From NCBI GenBank assembly GCA_017558145.1, contig JAFYWF010000100.1:162666-226665 (forward strand): a DNA stretch of 64,000 bases, given 5' to 3'. Source of the DNA: Lachnospiraceae bacterium (GTDB lineage: Bacteria > Bacillota > Clostridia > Lachnospirales > Lachnospiraceae). Shown in pieces: positions 56,802 to 64,000 of the stretch. The stretch's first letter is position 1. Every line of letters begins with the position of its first letter. The position numbers and the translations under genes are program-made. A model generated the notes under the pieces. It saw nothing but the letters and a program-made list of their open reading frames with translations. It was not told the DNA's origin and did no database searches.

Positions 56802-57083
56802 TTAGTATTTAATCTTAGTAATCATTTCTTTTTCTTTTTCCAGGTAAGTAATCTCGTCTCCAATGGCTTTGATTAAATTTTTATATTCATCGAAACAATC
56901 ACTCAAATTCTTAACAATTTGCATAGAGTATTCATCACTTCCCATGGCTCTTTGACAAGTATCTACTGCATTCCCCATTGCCTCTGTTCCTGCTAAAATA
57001 TCATCAGCAAAATCTTTTAAGGACTGTATCATATTATCAAAAGCATCTAAATCTACATGTCCATTTGTTGTAGTTCCACTCAT
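56802..57083 (-). CDS. WXG100-like helical-hairpin protein B
   Basis: 93 residues, predicted as two long helices with a turn near the middle at AMGSDEYS, the place where WXG100 proteins carry W-x-G. The W is absent. There is no signal peptide. The C-terminal stretch YLEKEKEM contains a Y-x3-E pattern like the secretion signal of ESX substrates. It is 3 bases downstream of the other small helical gene; the two may form a heterodimer as EsxA/EsxB do. The size, fold and position beside an FtsK/SpoIIIE-type ATPase support the call; the missing motif keeps it tentative. Confidence 0.7.
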   Translation of the reverse strand: MSGTTTNGHVDLDAFDNMIQSLKDFADDILAGTEAMGNAVDTCQRAMGSDEYSMQIVKNLSDCFDEYKNLIKAIGDEITYLEKEKEMITKIKY

Positions 57084-57086
57084 TTT

Positions 57087-57368
57087 TTAACCCTGTCCTT
57101 CCATAATAAATGTTTCTATTTGCTTTGCAAGATTTTCTAATCTTCCTGCCATTTCTTCTATGTATTTTTGCGCTTCAATGCTTGTGTCATATACATTTTC
57201 CATATACTTCTCAATCTTGTCTACATGTGGTCCTAAACTATTTTTCAATTCCTTATAGTATAAAACCTCATTTACAGAACGATCTGTAATGTTTTTATTA
57301 TTTTGACGCAGTGATGTTGCACAATCCCGCAACTCACTCACAGTCTCTAAAGATATACTTAATCCCAT
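57087..57368 (-). CDS. WXG100-like helical-hairpin protein A
   Basis: 93 residues starting MGLSISLETVSELRDCATS, with two amphipathic helices and a central break at KNSLGPHVDK in place of the WXG turn. No signal peptide and no W-x-G. It lies 18 bases behind the large ATPase gene and 3 bases before its partner, as the substrate pair of type VII secretion loci often does. A decayed third copy of its N terminus lies at 56691. AGGAAGATA before the ATG is a fair ribosome-binding site. Confidence 0.7.
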   Translation of the reverse strand: MGLSISLETVSELRDCATSLRQNNKNITDRSVNEVLYYKELKNSLGPHVDKIEKYMENVYDTSIEAQKYIEEMAGRLENLAKQIETFIMEGQG

Positions 57369-57386
57369 TATCTTCCTCCTATATTA

Positions 57387-60300
57387 TCATACCATTTCCA
57401 AAAATTGATTTTCCCCCATTCTCCAACGATCAATCGTTAATCCACTATATAAATATGGACGAAGTAACCGTTGTGTACGGGTTCCAACATATATTACTTT
57501 TCCCTCTTCTATTTCTGAAGCTACACTACTCTTACATAGTTTAAAGGACGTTTGCATATTCATGCGAAACAGCAACTTATGACGGAACACATTTATATCC
57601 ATTCCTGTGCTCTCATAGGTCTCTCCATCATCTGTAACCACCATAAAATGTACTCCCTTTTTAGGACCTTGGAGCATTAACTTTTTCAATTCTCCTCGAA
57701 ATTTAGACGTATCTATCATATTTTCTTTGTCGACATTTCGCTTTTCGTCTGCTTCTTTTAATTCCTGATTAAGTTTGTCCACATCTTGAAAACTAACTTC
57801 ACCGCTTAAACATCGTTGCATCTGTGAAAACAAATCAACTACTTGATTTTTAGTTTCCTGCTTGCTCTGCAACTCATTTTGTTCCATAAGTTCTATTTCA
57901 TTTAATAGTTCTTCTAAACCTAAGCATATGACTAATCTATTTTCTTCTGTTTTTTTAGCCAACTGGCAGATTCTGTCATAAAAATCTTTTATTTCTGTAT
58001 TACAATCGTATTTCTTCAGAATATTTCTCTTTTTCTGATAACAGATATCTTTTTTGTAACTATGAACTTCTATATTCCACTTTTCCGTCTGTAAGCTTCC
58101 TATAATTGACTGCATCACACTGACTCTGCTATCAGCATCTCCTCCCACCATCAAGATATTCTCTCCTGTGCCGTGCCAAAGTGGAAATGCATATACATGT
58201 TCCATATTCATTGGAGAGCCCGCAAAAACTAAATATTCTTCATCTTCGTTTTCTAACTTATGTATCCTTTTAGCTTGTTCAAAAAGTAATTTCTGCTCGT
58301 CATATATCTTAGGCGCCCCACTTGTAATCTGAACTTTTTCTTTCTTTTTAAAAACCTTAACTTGTTCGGTAATTCTCAAAAGTAATTTATTAAGTTCTTC
58401 TTGAATTAAATTTAAGCCATGAAACTTTTTAATTTTAAATTCATTATCTTCATCACGATATTTGAAAAGTATGTAATGAGGTTGCAAAACATTAATTTCA
58501 TGCTGTATCCGATCTGTCAGTTCTTCATGCGTTAATCCTAATGTTTGTTCCACTTCTATTGGTTTATTTTTGAAAGCAAATCTCATCTGCATCTGATTTC
58601 TAGCTTTCTGTGTAAGCCCCGCAACTCCATCTACAAATCCCTGATCTGCAAAAATAAACTTAAATCCCAATGCAGCCCCTTTTGCCAAAAGATTTTCCAA
58701 TATTTCCATATAGTTAGTATCTCCGGAAAAACTCAGCCTTCTAATAACCTGAGATACCTGTGCAAATTCATCAATAATGATAAATATTGATGGCATATAC
58801 ATATCCATAGGAACATCTGACAAACGTTTATATCCATAAAAATTAAATATATTTTGTCTACGGTATAACTCATCCGTTGCTTTTGTCAAAATATCAACTA
58901 CTAACTCTTCTGATTTTTCTAAAAGTAAATATTTTATATGTGGCAAATCTACCGTTGCATAATCACGAAATTCCATCATTTTAAAATCTAATAACCACAG
59001 CTCTGCCATGTCTGGATGATAATTTCTCACAATGCCACTAATCAATGTATGTAAACAAGTAGATTTACCCGAACGTGATACTCCCGAAATATATGCCGAA
59101 AAATTCTCATTTTCAAAATCGCAATAAGCGATATTACCTTCTTCATCTATTCCAAAAGGAATGTCTACAATTGCACGCTCTTTCTTTGCAGGAATTGATG
59201 TTAAATCAAAAAGCTTGTGATACTTATTAGTATAATCTACAGCTTCATATCGATCCGAACATGAAGCTATAATGGCTTTTACCTGTTGATAATCTGAAGG
59301 TTGAAGACTTAAAAACTCCGCATAACATTCTATACCATTTTTATAAAATATATATTCATGTTCTCTTAATTCAATTTTGCAATTAGATTGTTGCTTATAA
59401 AAATAGTGCTCTTTGTTAGCAGTACTGTAATATTTATCCTCTTTTTCTACCTGATGTAAAATGATAAATTGAACATTATATTCATATCGATTCGCCATCA
59501 ATTGCTGTATCTTTTGCAATTCTTTTTGGTCGTATTTTTGTGGGAACGATTTTAGTACAACTATCTGTCTTTCTTTACTGTTCTTTTCCCCTTTTTCTAT
59601 AATATAATTTAATCTTTTTTCGATTTCTCCATGATTTCTCGGTATTGGAAGTATATATCCATCTTCTTGAATCAAATCTTTCAATGGTCCTACTGAATTC
59701 TCTGAAAATTTAAGAGGATCAATAACGGATACTTGAAAATAAAATGCTTCAAATTTACAAAACATTTCAAATAATAAGTAATTAAGCATTGACTCTGCTT
59801 TATATTCGTTTGAAGATTCATACTCTATTTCAATACATTCTTCTTGCTCTATATCTAATACAATTGGAAGAGAAAGTATTTTCTTCTTAGAAAAGTCTCC
59901 AAAATTTCTGTCAAATATTTTCACAAAATCTTCCGGAATTTTTAAACAATTCTCAAGTCCAATACATATTGTATGATTTGGCTCTAGAGACGGACTTGTG
60001 ATTTTCTGCTCATAGTATTCATCCATTACACTACGAAACTTTTCAATCAAATTAATCTCATTGAACAGACTTTCCAATTCTTTTTCTGCTCTTTTTAATA
60101 TTTTTGGCTTTTCACTAAGATCACCAAAATTTCTGTCCTCTGCTAACTGTTGTTTTAATTTTCTACGTTCTTCAGAAATCCATAACCGATTTGCATATAT
60201 CAACTGTAGAAACTGTTCTATCTCATAATTTGATACATCTCCTAATTCTATGGAAAACATTTTTTGCGTCAAAAAAGCTCGGTCAAAGGGTATCGGTCCC

Positions 60301-60539
60301 ATTCCTTCTTGGGATTGTGGAATATTTCCAACATATTTTTCTGAAACAATATGAAAAGCTGCATTTAATAAATTTTCTGCCTTTTTCCACTCTTGTTCTT
60401 TTTCTTCCGACATACTTTGGGAACTTTTTTTGTGTTCGATAGCATTTTGTTCACTTATTTTCAAATCACGAAAGTATTTATTAAATATATTTTCTATATT
60501 CTTTATCCCTAATTTTATCTGATGAACTTTCTGTACCAT
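57387..60539 (-). CDS. FtsK/SpoIIIE-type ATPase, EssC/EccC-like
   Basis: A 1050-residue protein. Residues 1-180 are helical and charged; about 190-450 form a first, motif-poor domain. The central ATPase domain begins with PFGIDEEGNIAYCDF near 461, Walker A GVSRSGKST at 486-494 and Walker B IFIIIDEFA with D590/E591. A third domain near 770-1050 keeps the fold pattern but has a broken nucleotide loop (GGDADSRVS at 799-807). No membrane helix is evident, unlike classical EssC, and it lacks the N-terminal FHA pair. Following two WXG100-like genes, it is most likely a hexameric motor that drives export of these small proteins; DNA pumping is the alternative. Confidence 0.85.
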   Translation of the reverse strand: MVQKVHQIKLGIKNIENIFNKYFRDLKISEQNAIEHKKSSQSMSEEKEQEWKKAENLLNAAFHIVSEKYVGNIPQSQEGMGPIPFDRAFLTQKMFSIELGDVSNYEIEQFLQLIYANRLWISEERRKLKQQLAEDRNFGDLSEKPKILKRAEKELESLFNEINLIEKFRSVMDEYYEQKITSPSLEPNHTICIGLENCLKIPEDFVKIFDRNFGDFSKKKILSLPIVLDIEQEECIEIEYESSNEYKAESMLNYLLFEMFCKFEAFYFQVSVIDPLKFSENSVGPLKDLIQEDGYILPIPRNHGEIEKRLNYIIEKGEKNSKERQIVVLKSFPQKYDQKELQKIQQLMANRYEYNVQFIILHQVEKEDKYYSTANKEHYFYKQQSNCKIELREHEYIFYKNGIECYAEFLSLQPSDYQQVKAIIASCSDRYEAVDYTNKYHKLFDLTSIPAKKERAIVDIPFGIDEEGNIAYCDFENENFSAYISGVSRSGKSTCLHTLISGIVRNYHPDMAELWLLDFKMMEFRDYATVDLPHIKYLLLEKSEELVVDILTKATDELYRRQNIFNFYGYKRLSDVPMDMYMPSIFIIIDEFAQVSQVIRRLSFSGDTNYMEILENLLAKGAALGFKFIFADQGFVDGVAGLTQKARNQMQMRFAFKNKPIEVEQTLGLTHEELTDRIQHEINVLQPHYILFKYRDEDNEFKIKKFHGLNLIQEELNKLLLRITEQVKVFKKKEKVQITSGAPKIYDEQKLLFEQAKRIHKLENEDEEYLVFAGSPMNMEHVYAFPLWHGTGENILMVGGDADSRVSVMQSIIGSLQTEKWNIEVHSYKKDICYQKKRNILKKYDCNTEIKDFYDRICQLAKKTEENRLVICLGLEELLNEIELMEQNELQSKQETKNQVVDLFSQMQRCLSGEVSFQDVDKLNQELKEADEKRNVDKENMIDTSKFRGELKKLMLQGPKKGVHFMVVTDDGETYESTGMDINVFRHKLLFRMNMQTSFKLCKSSVASEIEEGKVIYVGTRTQRLLRPYLYSGLTIDRWRMGENQFLEMV

Positions 60540-60594
60540 AACTTTTTCCCCTACACATTAAAATGAAATCTTTTTTATAAGACATGATACATCA

Positions 60595-60624
60595 TCATCC
60601 TACATTCTTTCTTGCAATTCTCAT
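60595..60624 (-). other. Nine-codon minicistron in the leader of the FtsK-like operon
   Basis: AAAGGAG, eight bases, ATG, then MRIARKNVG and TGA TGA. The ribosome-binding site is much better than that of the large ATPase gene 56 bases further on. It may be a leader peptide or the stub of a lost gene. Confidence 0.35.
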
Positions 60625-60663
60625 AATGTTTTCTCCTTTTGTGTTTTAAACTATTACTCCTTA

Positions 60664-60692
60664 ATTATATCCCTAACGAAATAGAAAATCAT
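60664..60692 (-). promoter_or_regulatory. Candidate promoter of the FtsK/WXG-like operon
   Basis: On the minus strand TATAAT with ATGATT 17 bases upstream, 125 bases before the ATPase start codon. The -35 box is weak. Confidence 0.4.
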
Positions 60693-60713
60693 CATCTATT
60701 CTTAAAAAGAAAA

Positions 60714-60740
60714 AACCTCAATGGATAATCCACTGAGGTT
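60714..60740 (-). terminator. Hairpin terminator behind the tRNA remnant
   Basis: AACCTCA/TGAGGTT and TGGAT/ATCCA arms, with one mismatch and a one-base loop, followed by six T on the minus strand. It sits 9 bases after the tRNA 3' end and is probably the original tRNA terminator. Confidence 0.75.
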
Positions 60741-60748
60741 CCTAAAAG

Positions 60749-60795
60749 CAGGGCTACAAGGATTCGAACCTTGAGATGAGGTCGTCAGAGTCCGT
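60749..60795 (-). other. 3' part of a tRNA-Gln(CUG) gene, integration site remnant
   Basis: On the minus strand the sequence reads from the anticodon arm (ACGGACTCTGAC, loop with CTG) through a perfect T arm (CAAGG, TTCGAAT, CCTTG) to the acceptor strand TAGCCCT and discriminator G. No CCA is encoded. The 5' half of the tRNA (an AGGGCTA start) is absent in the next 150 bases, and the 3' anticodon stem is altered, so this is not a working tRNA. It is the pattern left when an element integrates into the 3' end of a tRNA gene. Confidence 0.7.
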
Positions 60796-60880
60796 AGGTT
60801 GCAAGTCGTTTTTTCCTTTATTTATCAGGGGTTTGGGGTATTGGAAAATGAGAATTGACCTATGGATTGACCTATCGTTG

Positions 60881-61282
60881 TTAATTATCCAAATTAGAGA
60901 TATAATTTCGTATTGTTTCGATAACACTTCTTGTATTTTCAACTTGCTCTACTGTTTCTTCTCTTGATGCAAGATAAAAATCGTCGTAATCACTCTTTTC
61001 CCTTTTTTGTTGCAAATGAGCTACTTTTCGACCAATCTCCCTTGGAATTCTTTCTGTTGCTGCATATGTTTTATTAAAATAAGCAACTACATCTTTATGT
61101 CTTTTAAAATCAACTTCTTCTAATGCCAACAATGCCTTTATTGCATAAAAGGCTGCATAATAGGATCTATTAATAGCATCCTTATATAGCCCTTTTTCCA
61201 AACAATCTTCTGCAACGATTAAACTATCTTCAGAATTCTTCAATCTGTACTTGCATAAATCTTTTCTTCTCTCATCCAGCAA
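60881..61282 (-). CDS. HEPN domain protein, partner of MNT nucleotidyltransferases
   Basis: A 133-residue all-helical protein with the HEPN signature INRSYYAAFYAIKALLALEE at residues 37-56. HEPN proteins pair with minimal nucleotidyltransferases as toxin-antitoxin modules; many are RNases with an R-x4-6-H motif. Here that motif is not clear; R85-K-V-A-H89 and R94-x4-Y99 are candidates. The frame begins at TTG (61282), nine bases after an AGGAGG site, and overlaps the MNT gene by 11 bases, so the two are translationally coupled. It lies inside the tRNA-linked element. Confidence 0.85.
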   Translation of the reverse strand: MLDERRKDLCKYRLKNSEDSLIVAEDCLEKGLYKDAINRSYYAAFYAIKALLALEEVDFKRHKDVVAYFNKTYAATERIPREIGRKVAHLQQKREKSDYDDFYLASREETVEQVENTRSVIETIRNYISNLDN

Positions 61283-61604
61283 GGACTATTCCCTCCTTAT
61301 TAACGTTATCATAATATGGCAACGCACCAAGCCAATAATTAAAATGCTCCTCATTTTTTATATTTACGCTAATCATTACATCATGCATAAGTTCATATTC
61401 AAATGCGATATCATATACTTTCTTTTCAAGTTCTTTAATCTCAGAATCTGATAAGGAAGTCAAAATCATAATATCCATATCCGAATTTATTTTAAAATCT
61501 CCTCTGGCATAAGAACCATATAAAATTATTTTCTTTAAGGATGTTTCAAAGACCTTTTCCATCTCTGCTACAAATTCTTCCAAAATCTGCTTCTTTTCTT
61601 CCAT
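61272..61604 (-). CDS. MNT-type minimal nucleotidyltransferase 1
   Basis: A 110-residue protein with the polymerase-beta core ILYGSYARGDF (GSxxxG) near residue 28 and SDMDIMIL (D-x-D) near 41. Enzymes of this type can add nucleotides to a tyrosine of a HEPN partner and so block it. The third acidic residue expected after the D-x-D pair (I-D-I in the two sister genes) appears as I-S-V here, so activity could be reduced; this is read by eye. GGAGGAA precedes the ATG and also overlaps the stop of the second MNT gene. Confidence 0.88.
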   Translation of the reverse strand: MEEKKQILEEFVAEMEKVFETSLKKIILYGSYARGDFKINSDMDIMILTSLSDSEIKELEKKVYDIAFEYELMHDVMISVNIKNEEHFNYWLGALPYYDNVNKEGIVLAG

Positions 61605-61605
61605 A

Positions 61606-61950
61606 TCATTCCTCCTCTCCTAACAGTAGTACACCATCTCTTTTAATATTTTTATAAAATGGATATACATTCACCCATTGTTCAAAGTGTTTCTTGCTTT
61701 TTGCAATAGGCTTGATATCTATATTATAGTCCATATTAAAATCATAAGTTGTTCCAGAAAGTTCATGTCGATACTTCTTAATTAACATATCATCCAAATC
61801 AAGAAGTATCATAATATCAATATCTGAATCTTCCGAAAAGTCTCCTCTGGCATAAGAACCATATAAAATGACTTCTTTTAAATAAGTTCCATATATTTTC
61901 TCTAATTCATTTACATATTTACTTAGTATTATTTGAACTGCTGTAGACAT
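61606..61950 (-). CDS. MNT-type minimal nucleotidyltransferase 2
   Basis: About 114 residues with VILYGSYARGDFSEDSD near residue 28, DIDIMILLDLD, and YNIDIKPI holding the third acidic residue, so the full catalytic triad seems present. The preferred start MSTAVQII at 61950 is close to a weak AGG; an in-frame ATG lies six codons upstream (61968). The gene ends one base before MNT 1, with which it is about one-third similar in sequence by eye. It probably belongs to the same MNT-MNT-HEPN operon. Confidence 0.87.
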   Translation of the reverse strand: MSTAVQIILSKYVNELEKIYGTYLKEVILYGSYARGDFSEDSDIDIMILLDLDDMLIKKYRHELSGTTYDFNMDYNIDIKPIAKSKKHFEQWVNVYPFYKNIKRDGVLLLGEEE

Positions 61951-62015
61951 CTTGAACCTACTTCTCAAATCATTCTTCTCGTAATATTATATCATTTTAT
62001 TATTTCTGATACTAC

Positions 62016-62360
62016 TTAAAATTCCAACTTACTACATTCTTCCCAAAGAATAATTCCTTCTTCTCGAATATTTTTATAAAATGGAAGTACATCGCCCCAC
62101 TGTTCCATATTGGATTTCTCAATATCTATAATTGAAAATACTCTGTTGTACTTCATATCCATTTCAGTATTCCATTCTATGAATTTTTTTCTTATCTCTG
62201 GATTTTGCATTTTTTCAACTACAACAGCAATGTCTATATCACTCTCGGCACTTTCTTCCTGCCTTGCCACAGAACCATATAAGATTACCTGGGTTATATT
62301 TTTTTTAAATATCAACTGCAGGCCCTCAATCAAATCATGAATCATTTCTTCGCTAAGCAT
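62016..62360 (-). CDS. MNT-type minimal nucleotidyltransferase 3
   Basis: A 114-residue protein with VILYGSVARQEES near residue 25, AESDIDIAVVVE (D-x-D) and RVFSIIDIEKS (third acidic residue). It is the first gene after the promoter at 62404 and lies 47-65 bases upstream of MNT 2, depending on the start chosen there. AGGGGA sits before the ATG. Three different nucleotidyltransferases sharing one HEPN gene is unusual; this one has a distinct GSVARQEE loop instead of GSYARGDF and may have a separate role. Confidence 0.88.
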   Translation of the reverse strand: MLSEEMIHDLIEGLQLIFKKNITQVILYGSVARQEESAESDIDIAVVVEKMQNPEIRKKFIEWNTEMDMKYNRVFSIIDIEKSNMEQWGDVLPFYKNIREEGIILWEECSKLEF

Positions 62361-62403
62361 ATTGTCCCCTATTTACTTGATGTTCCTTTTTAACTTCTTT
62401 CCT

Positions 62404-62431
62404 ATAGTATAATACCATTTACTCATTTCAA
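62404..62431 (-). promoter_or_regulatory. Sigma-A-like promoter for the MNT/HEPN operon
   Basis: On the minus strand TTGAAA, 16 bases, TACTAT, 43 bases upstream of the ATG of the third MNT gene. Confidence 0.65.
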
Positions 62432-62498
62432 ATACCATTCATATACAACTTTTACTTCACTAATCTTTCTTAATTTTGGAAAATAAATAATAAAAAGA

Positions 62499-62530
62499 TA
62501 GAGTAGATGGCTCCTTGTCCATCTACTCTA
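62499..62530 (-). terminator. Hairpin terminator overlapping the integrase stop codon
   Basis: TAGAGTAGATGG and its exact complement enclose an 8-base loop. On the minus strand TATCTTTTTATT follows. The stem includes the integrase stop codon. Confidence 0.8.
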
Positions 62531-63477
62531 CACAGCTTTGTTATCCATTATTTGTTTTTTAGGTACTTCAACAATATGCTTGGTCTTTTCACCAAGTTTT
62601 ACTTTCTTTCTGATAGCAATATAATACTTTTCTGTGGTACTTACTAAATCACCAATATAGGCAGCTATATCTTCAACCCTTGCACCATCTTCATACATCT
62701 TAGTAGCAAAAGTTCTTCTGAAAATATGTAATGAACCGGTATATTCTGATAATCCTGCATTTTTAAAAATCACAGCCATTCTATGACCTAAATTAGTTGC
62801 AGTATTTGTTTTGCCAGTTTTTGTTACACATACAAAATCATTTTCAGCAATATTGCTATTCATTACTCTGATTAATCTTAAAGCATCTAATGCTTCTTTC
62901 GTCAGTCGAATCTCCCTAGCCTTTTCATTCTTAGTAGTACCCTCTATAGGAATATACTTATTCTCGCCTTCTTCCCACTCTCGATTTTTTGCCATAGATT
63001 GACTTTTTTCTATTTTTAGCAGACCATTTTCAAAATCGACATCTTTCCAGCGTAGAGCTATCATTTCTCCACAACGCATTCCAGTATGTAAAAGCAATAC
63101 ACCATATACACCTGCCGTATACTTAAAATCACCTGTTTTTTCATCCAATTTAAGTGCTTCTGCTTCAAACAGTTCGCATTCCTCATCTGAAAGTACAATA
63201 ACATCTGCTTCCTCTGATGATTTATTCTACATTTTACTAATCTTTTTAACAAGACTTGGCTTGATTTTTTCAACCGGATTTGTATCCCATTTTTCCATCA
63301 TCTTAGCCCAAGCAAATGCTGCATTTAAGACATCCAATACTTTCTCTATTGATGAATAAGATAATTTACCTTCATTAATAAGACCTTTGATATGTGCGTC
63401 TATATCTTTTGATTTTACTGCATGAATCTGCATCTTTCCCAAATCATATTCGCCAATATGATTTTCTATTGTACTGT
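62528..63477 (-). pseudogene. Tyrosine recombinase (integrase) interrupted by a stop codon and lacking its N terminus
   Basis: The C-terminal 206 codons hold the catalytic domain: HTGMRCGEMIALRW (Arg I) near the start, SLHIFRRTFATKMY (H-x-x-R) and EKYYIAI with the nucleophile tyrosine. In the same frame, 27 codons upstream of the first ATG of that part, there is a TAG, and beyond it the core-binding half continues (KDIDAHIKGLINEGKLSY, VLNAAFAWA). The frame then ends at a TGA near 63478, without the arm-binding start. So the gene is broken twice: a nonsense codon at 63229-63227 and a missing 5' part. It would once have moved the tRNA-linked element. Confidence 0.85.
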
Positions 63478-64000
63478 CATATCATCAATTACAAAAGTAG
63501 ACATTTTTGATACGAGAATTTCTTTCTCTTCAAAGCGACATACTGTATCTAATAAAAGCTTCGCTGTGTCATCACATAAATACCAAAAACCGGAATGATT
63601 GGTAGTGGAATACTTTCTTCCTTTATATCCAAATTCAATTTCTCTGCCATGCATAAGAAAATCTGCTATATCACTATACTTGTAGGCTTTTGGTAACCTT
63701 ACCCAAAATTCTAAATCAAAGTGCGGTTCTGGAAATCCCGGTGCACCATGAGGATATGGTTCATGACCACAGTACACTTCTCCCCAGCCCAAATCCTTTG
63801 AACCATCTCTTCTTTCCTTTACGATAGTTCCTGCCATACGATAACTGAATTGATACAAGACCTTATGCTCCTCTGTAATCATTTCACATACATAGGTAGC
63901 TTTCTCTGGCACAATTCCAAACTGTTCTAATATCTCCATCACAGGAATTGGTAATTCTTTCCTTTTTGCCAAATCTATAAAATGTCTGCAATCTTCACAT
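63466..64000 (-). CDS. Unknown protein, 5' end outside window
   Basis: The minus-strand frame is open to the right edge (reading CEDCRHFIDLAKRKEL at the edge), so the real start lies beyond 64000. About 177 codons are visible. The sequence has EVYCGHEPYPHGAPGFPEP in the middle, GFWYLCDDTAKLLLD and a C-terminal FVIDDMTVQ. I recognise no family. A CxxC pair at the window edge could begin a zinc site. Its stop codon overlaps the decayed start of the integrase, which fits a rearranged element. A TTG near 63972 is only a possible internal start. Confidence 0.6.
   Translation of the reverse strand, partial: CEDCRHFIDLAKRKELPIPVMEILEQFGIVPEKATYVCEMITEEHKVLYQFSYRMAGTIVKERRDGSKDLGWGEVYCGHEPYPHGAPGFPEPHFDLEFWVRLPKAYKYSDIADFLMHGREIEFGYKGRKYSTTNHSGFWYLCDDTAKLLLDTVCRFEEKEILVSKMSTFVIDDMTVQ

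Noticed and set aside
54940..60692. Complete type VII secretion system
   Set aside because: Only a motor and WXG-like proteins are visible; EssB, EsaA, EssA and YukD homologues are absent, and the small proteins lack W-x-G. I therefore call it ESX-like only.
60749..60830. Functional tRNA gene
   Set aside because: The T arm and acceptor 3' strand are perfect but no 5' acceptor or D arm is present and the anticodon stem does not pair.
60754..60967. Short frames over the tRNA remnant on both strands
   Set aside because: They read through the tRNA sequence and have no coding features.

Overview
The window is low-GC, Firmicutes-type DNA. Shine-Dalgarno sites are AGGAGG-like and several promoters have TTGACA/TATAAT-type boxes. 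The gene content (mbl with two flagellar rod genes, a c-di-AMP synthase operon, DUF3048 and DUF6465 proteins, a free-standing Spo0A DNA-binding domain, SNF2/SWIM helicase) points to a motile member of the Clostridia, most likely Lachnospiraceae. The genus cannot be fixed from sequence alone.

Layout. 1-10.6 kb is a cell-surface polysaccharide region: two GT2 glycosyltransferases, several large membrane proteins of the kind that build or decorate surface glycans, a dTDP-rhamnose reductase and a GT39-like transferase, with a small Spo0A_C protein and a PAP2-like protein between them. 10.6-24.4 kb is a core-genome block read almost entirely on the minus strand: mbl, FlhO/FlhP rod proteins and a rod-binding protein; recD2, comF, yvyF; an unknown membrane pair; cdaA-cdaR-glmM; ptsH; leuA. 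24.8-29.7 kb holds uvrB-uvrA. 29.9-31.9 kb is a small accessory island with an excisionase-like remnant and a three-gene set (DUF3990 ADP-ribosyltransferase-like protein, an unknown protein and a NADAR protein) that looks like an ADP-ribosylation toxin/antitoxin or defence module. 31.9-35.3 kb is a SWIM/SNF2 helicase split by a one-base frameshift in a homopolymer. 35.5-46.6 kb is housekeeping: trkA-trkH, asnS, an exported trigger-factor-like lipoprotein, cardiolipin synthase, a CPBP protease, CvfB and an acyl-ACP thioesterase.

46.6-50.2 kb contains an apparent operon of HAD phosphatase, PfkB kinase, a PduB-type microcompartment shell protein and an acyltransferase, with no other microcompartment genes in view. 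50.3-54.9 kb holds two tandemly duplicated chemoreceptors and a TetR regulator whose promoter carries two tandem operator-like repeats and a G8 tract in the ribosome-binding site.

54.9-60.6 kb is the most unusual part: a compact operon built around a 1050-residue FtsK/SpoIIIE-type ATPase, two approximately 93-residue WXG100-like helical proteins (without the WXG motif), a decayed copy of one of them and two unknown proteins. It resembles a minimal type VII (ESX) secretion locus, but none of the canonical partners is here. From 60.75 kb to the right edge is an integrated element that starts at the 3' part of a tRNA-Gln gene. It carries three MNT nucleotidyltransferases with one HEPN partner, a broken tyrosine integrase and an incomplete unknown gene.
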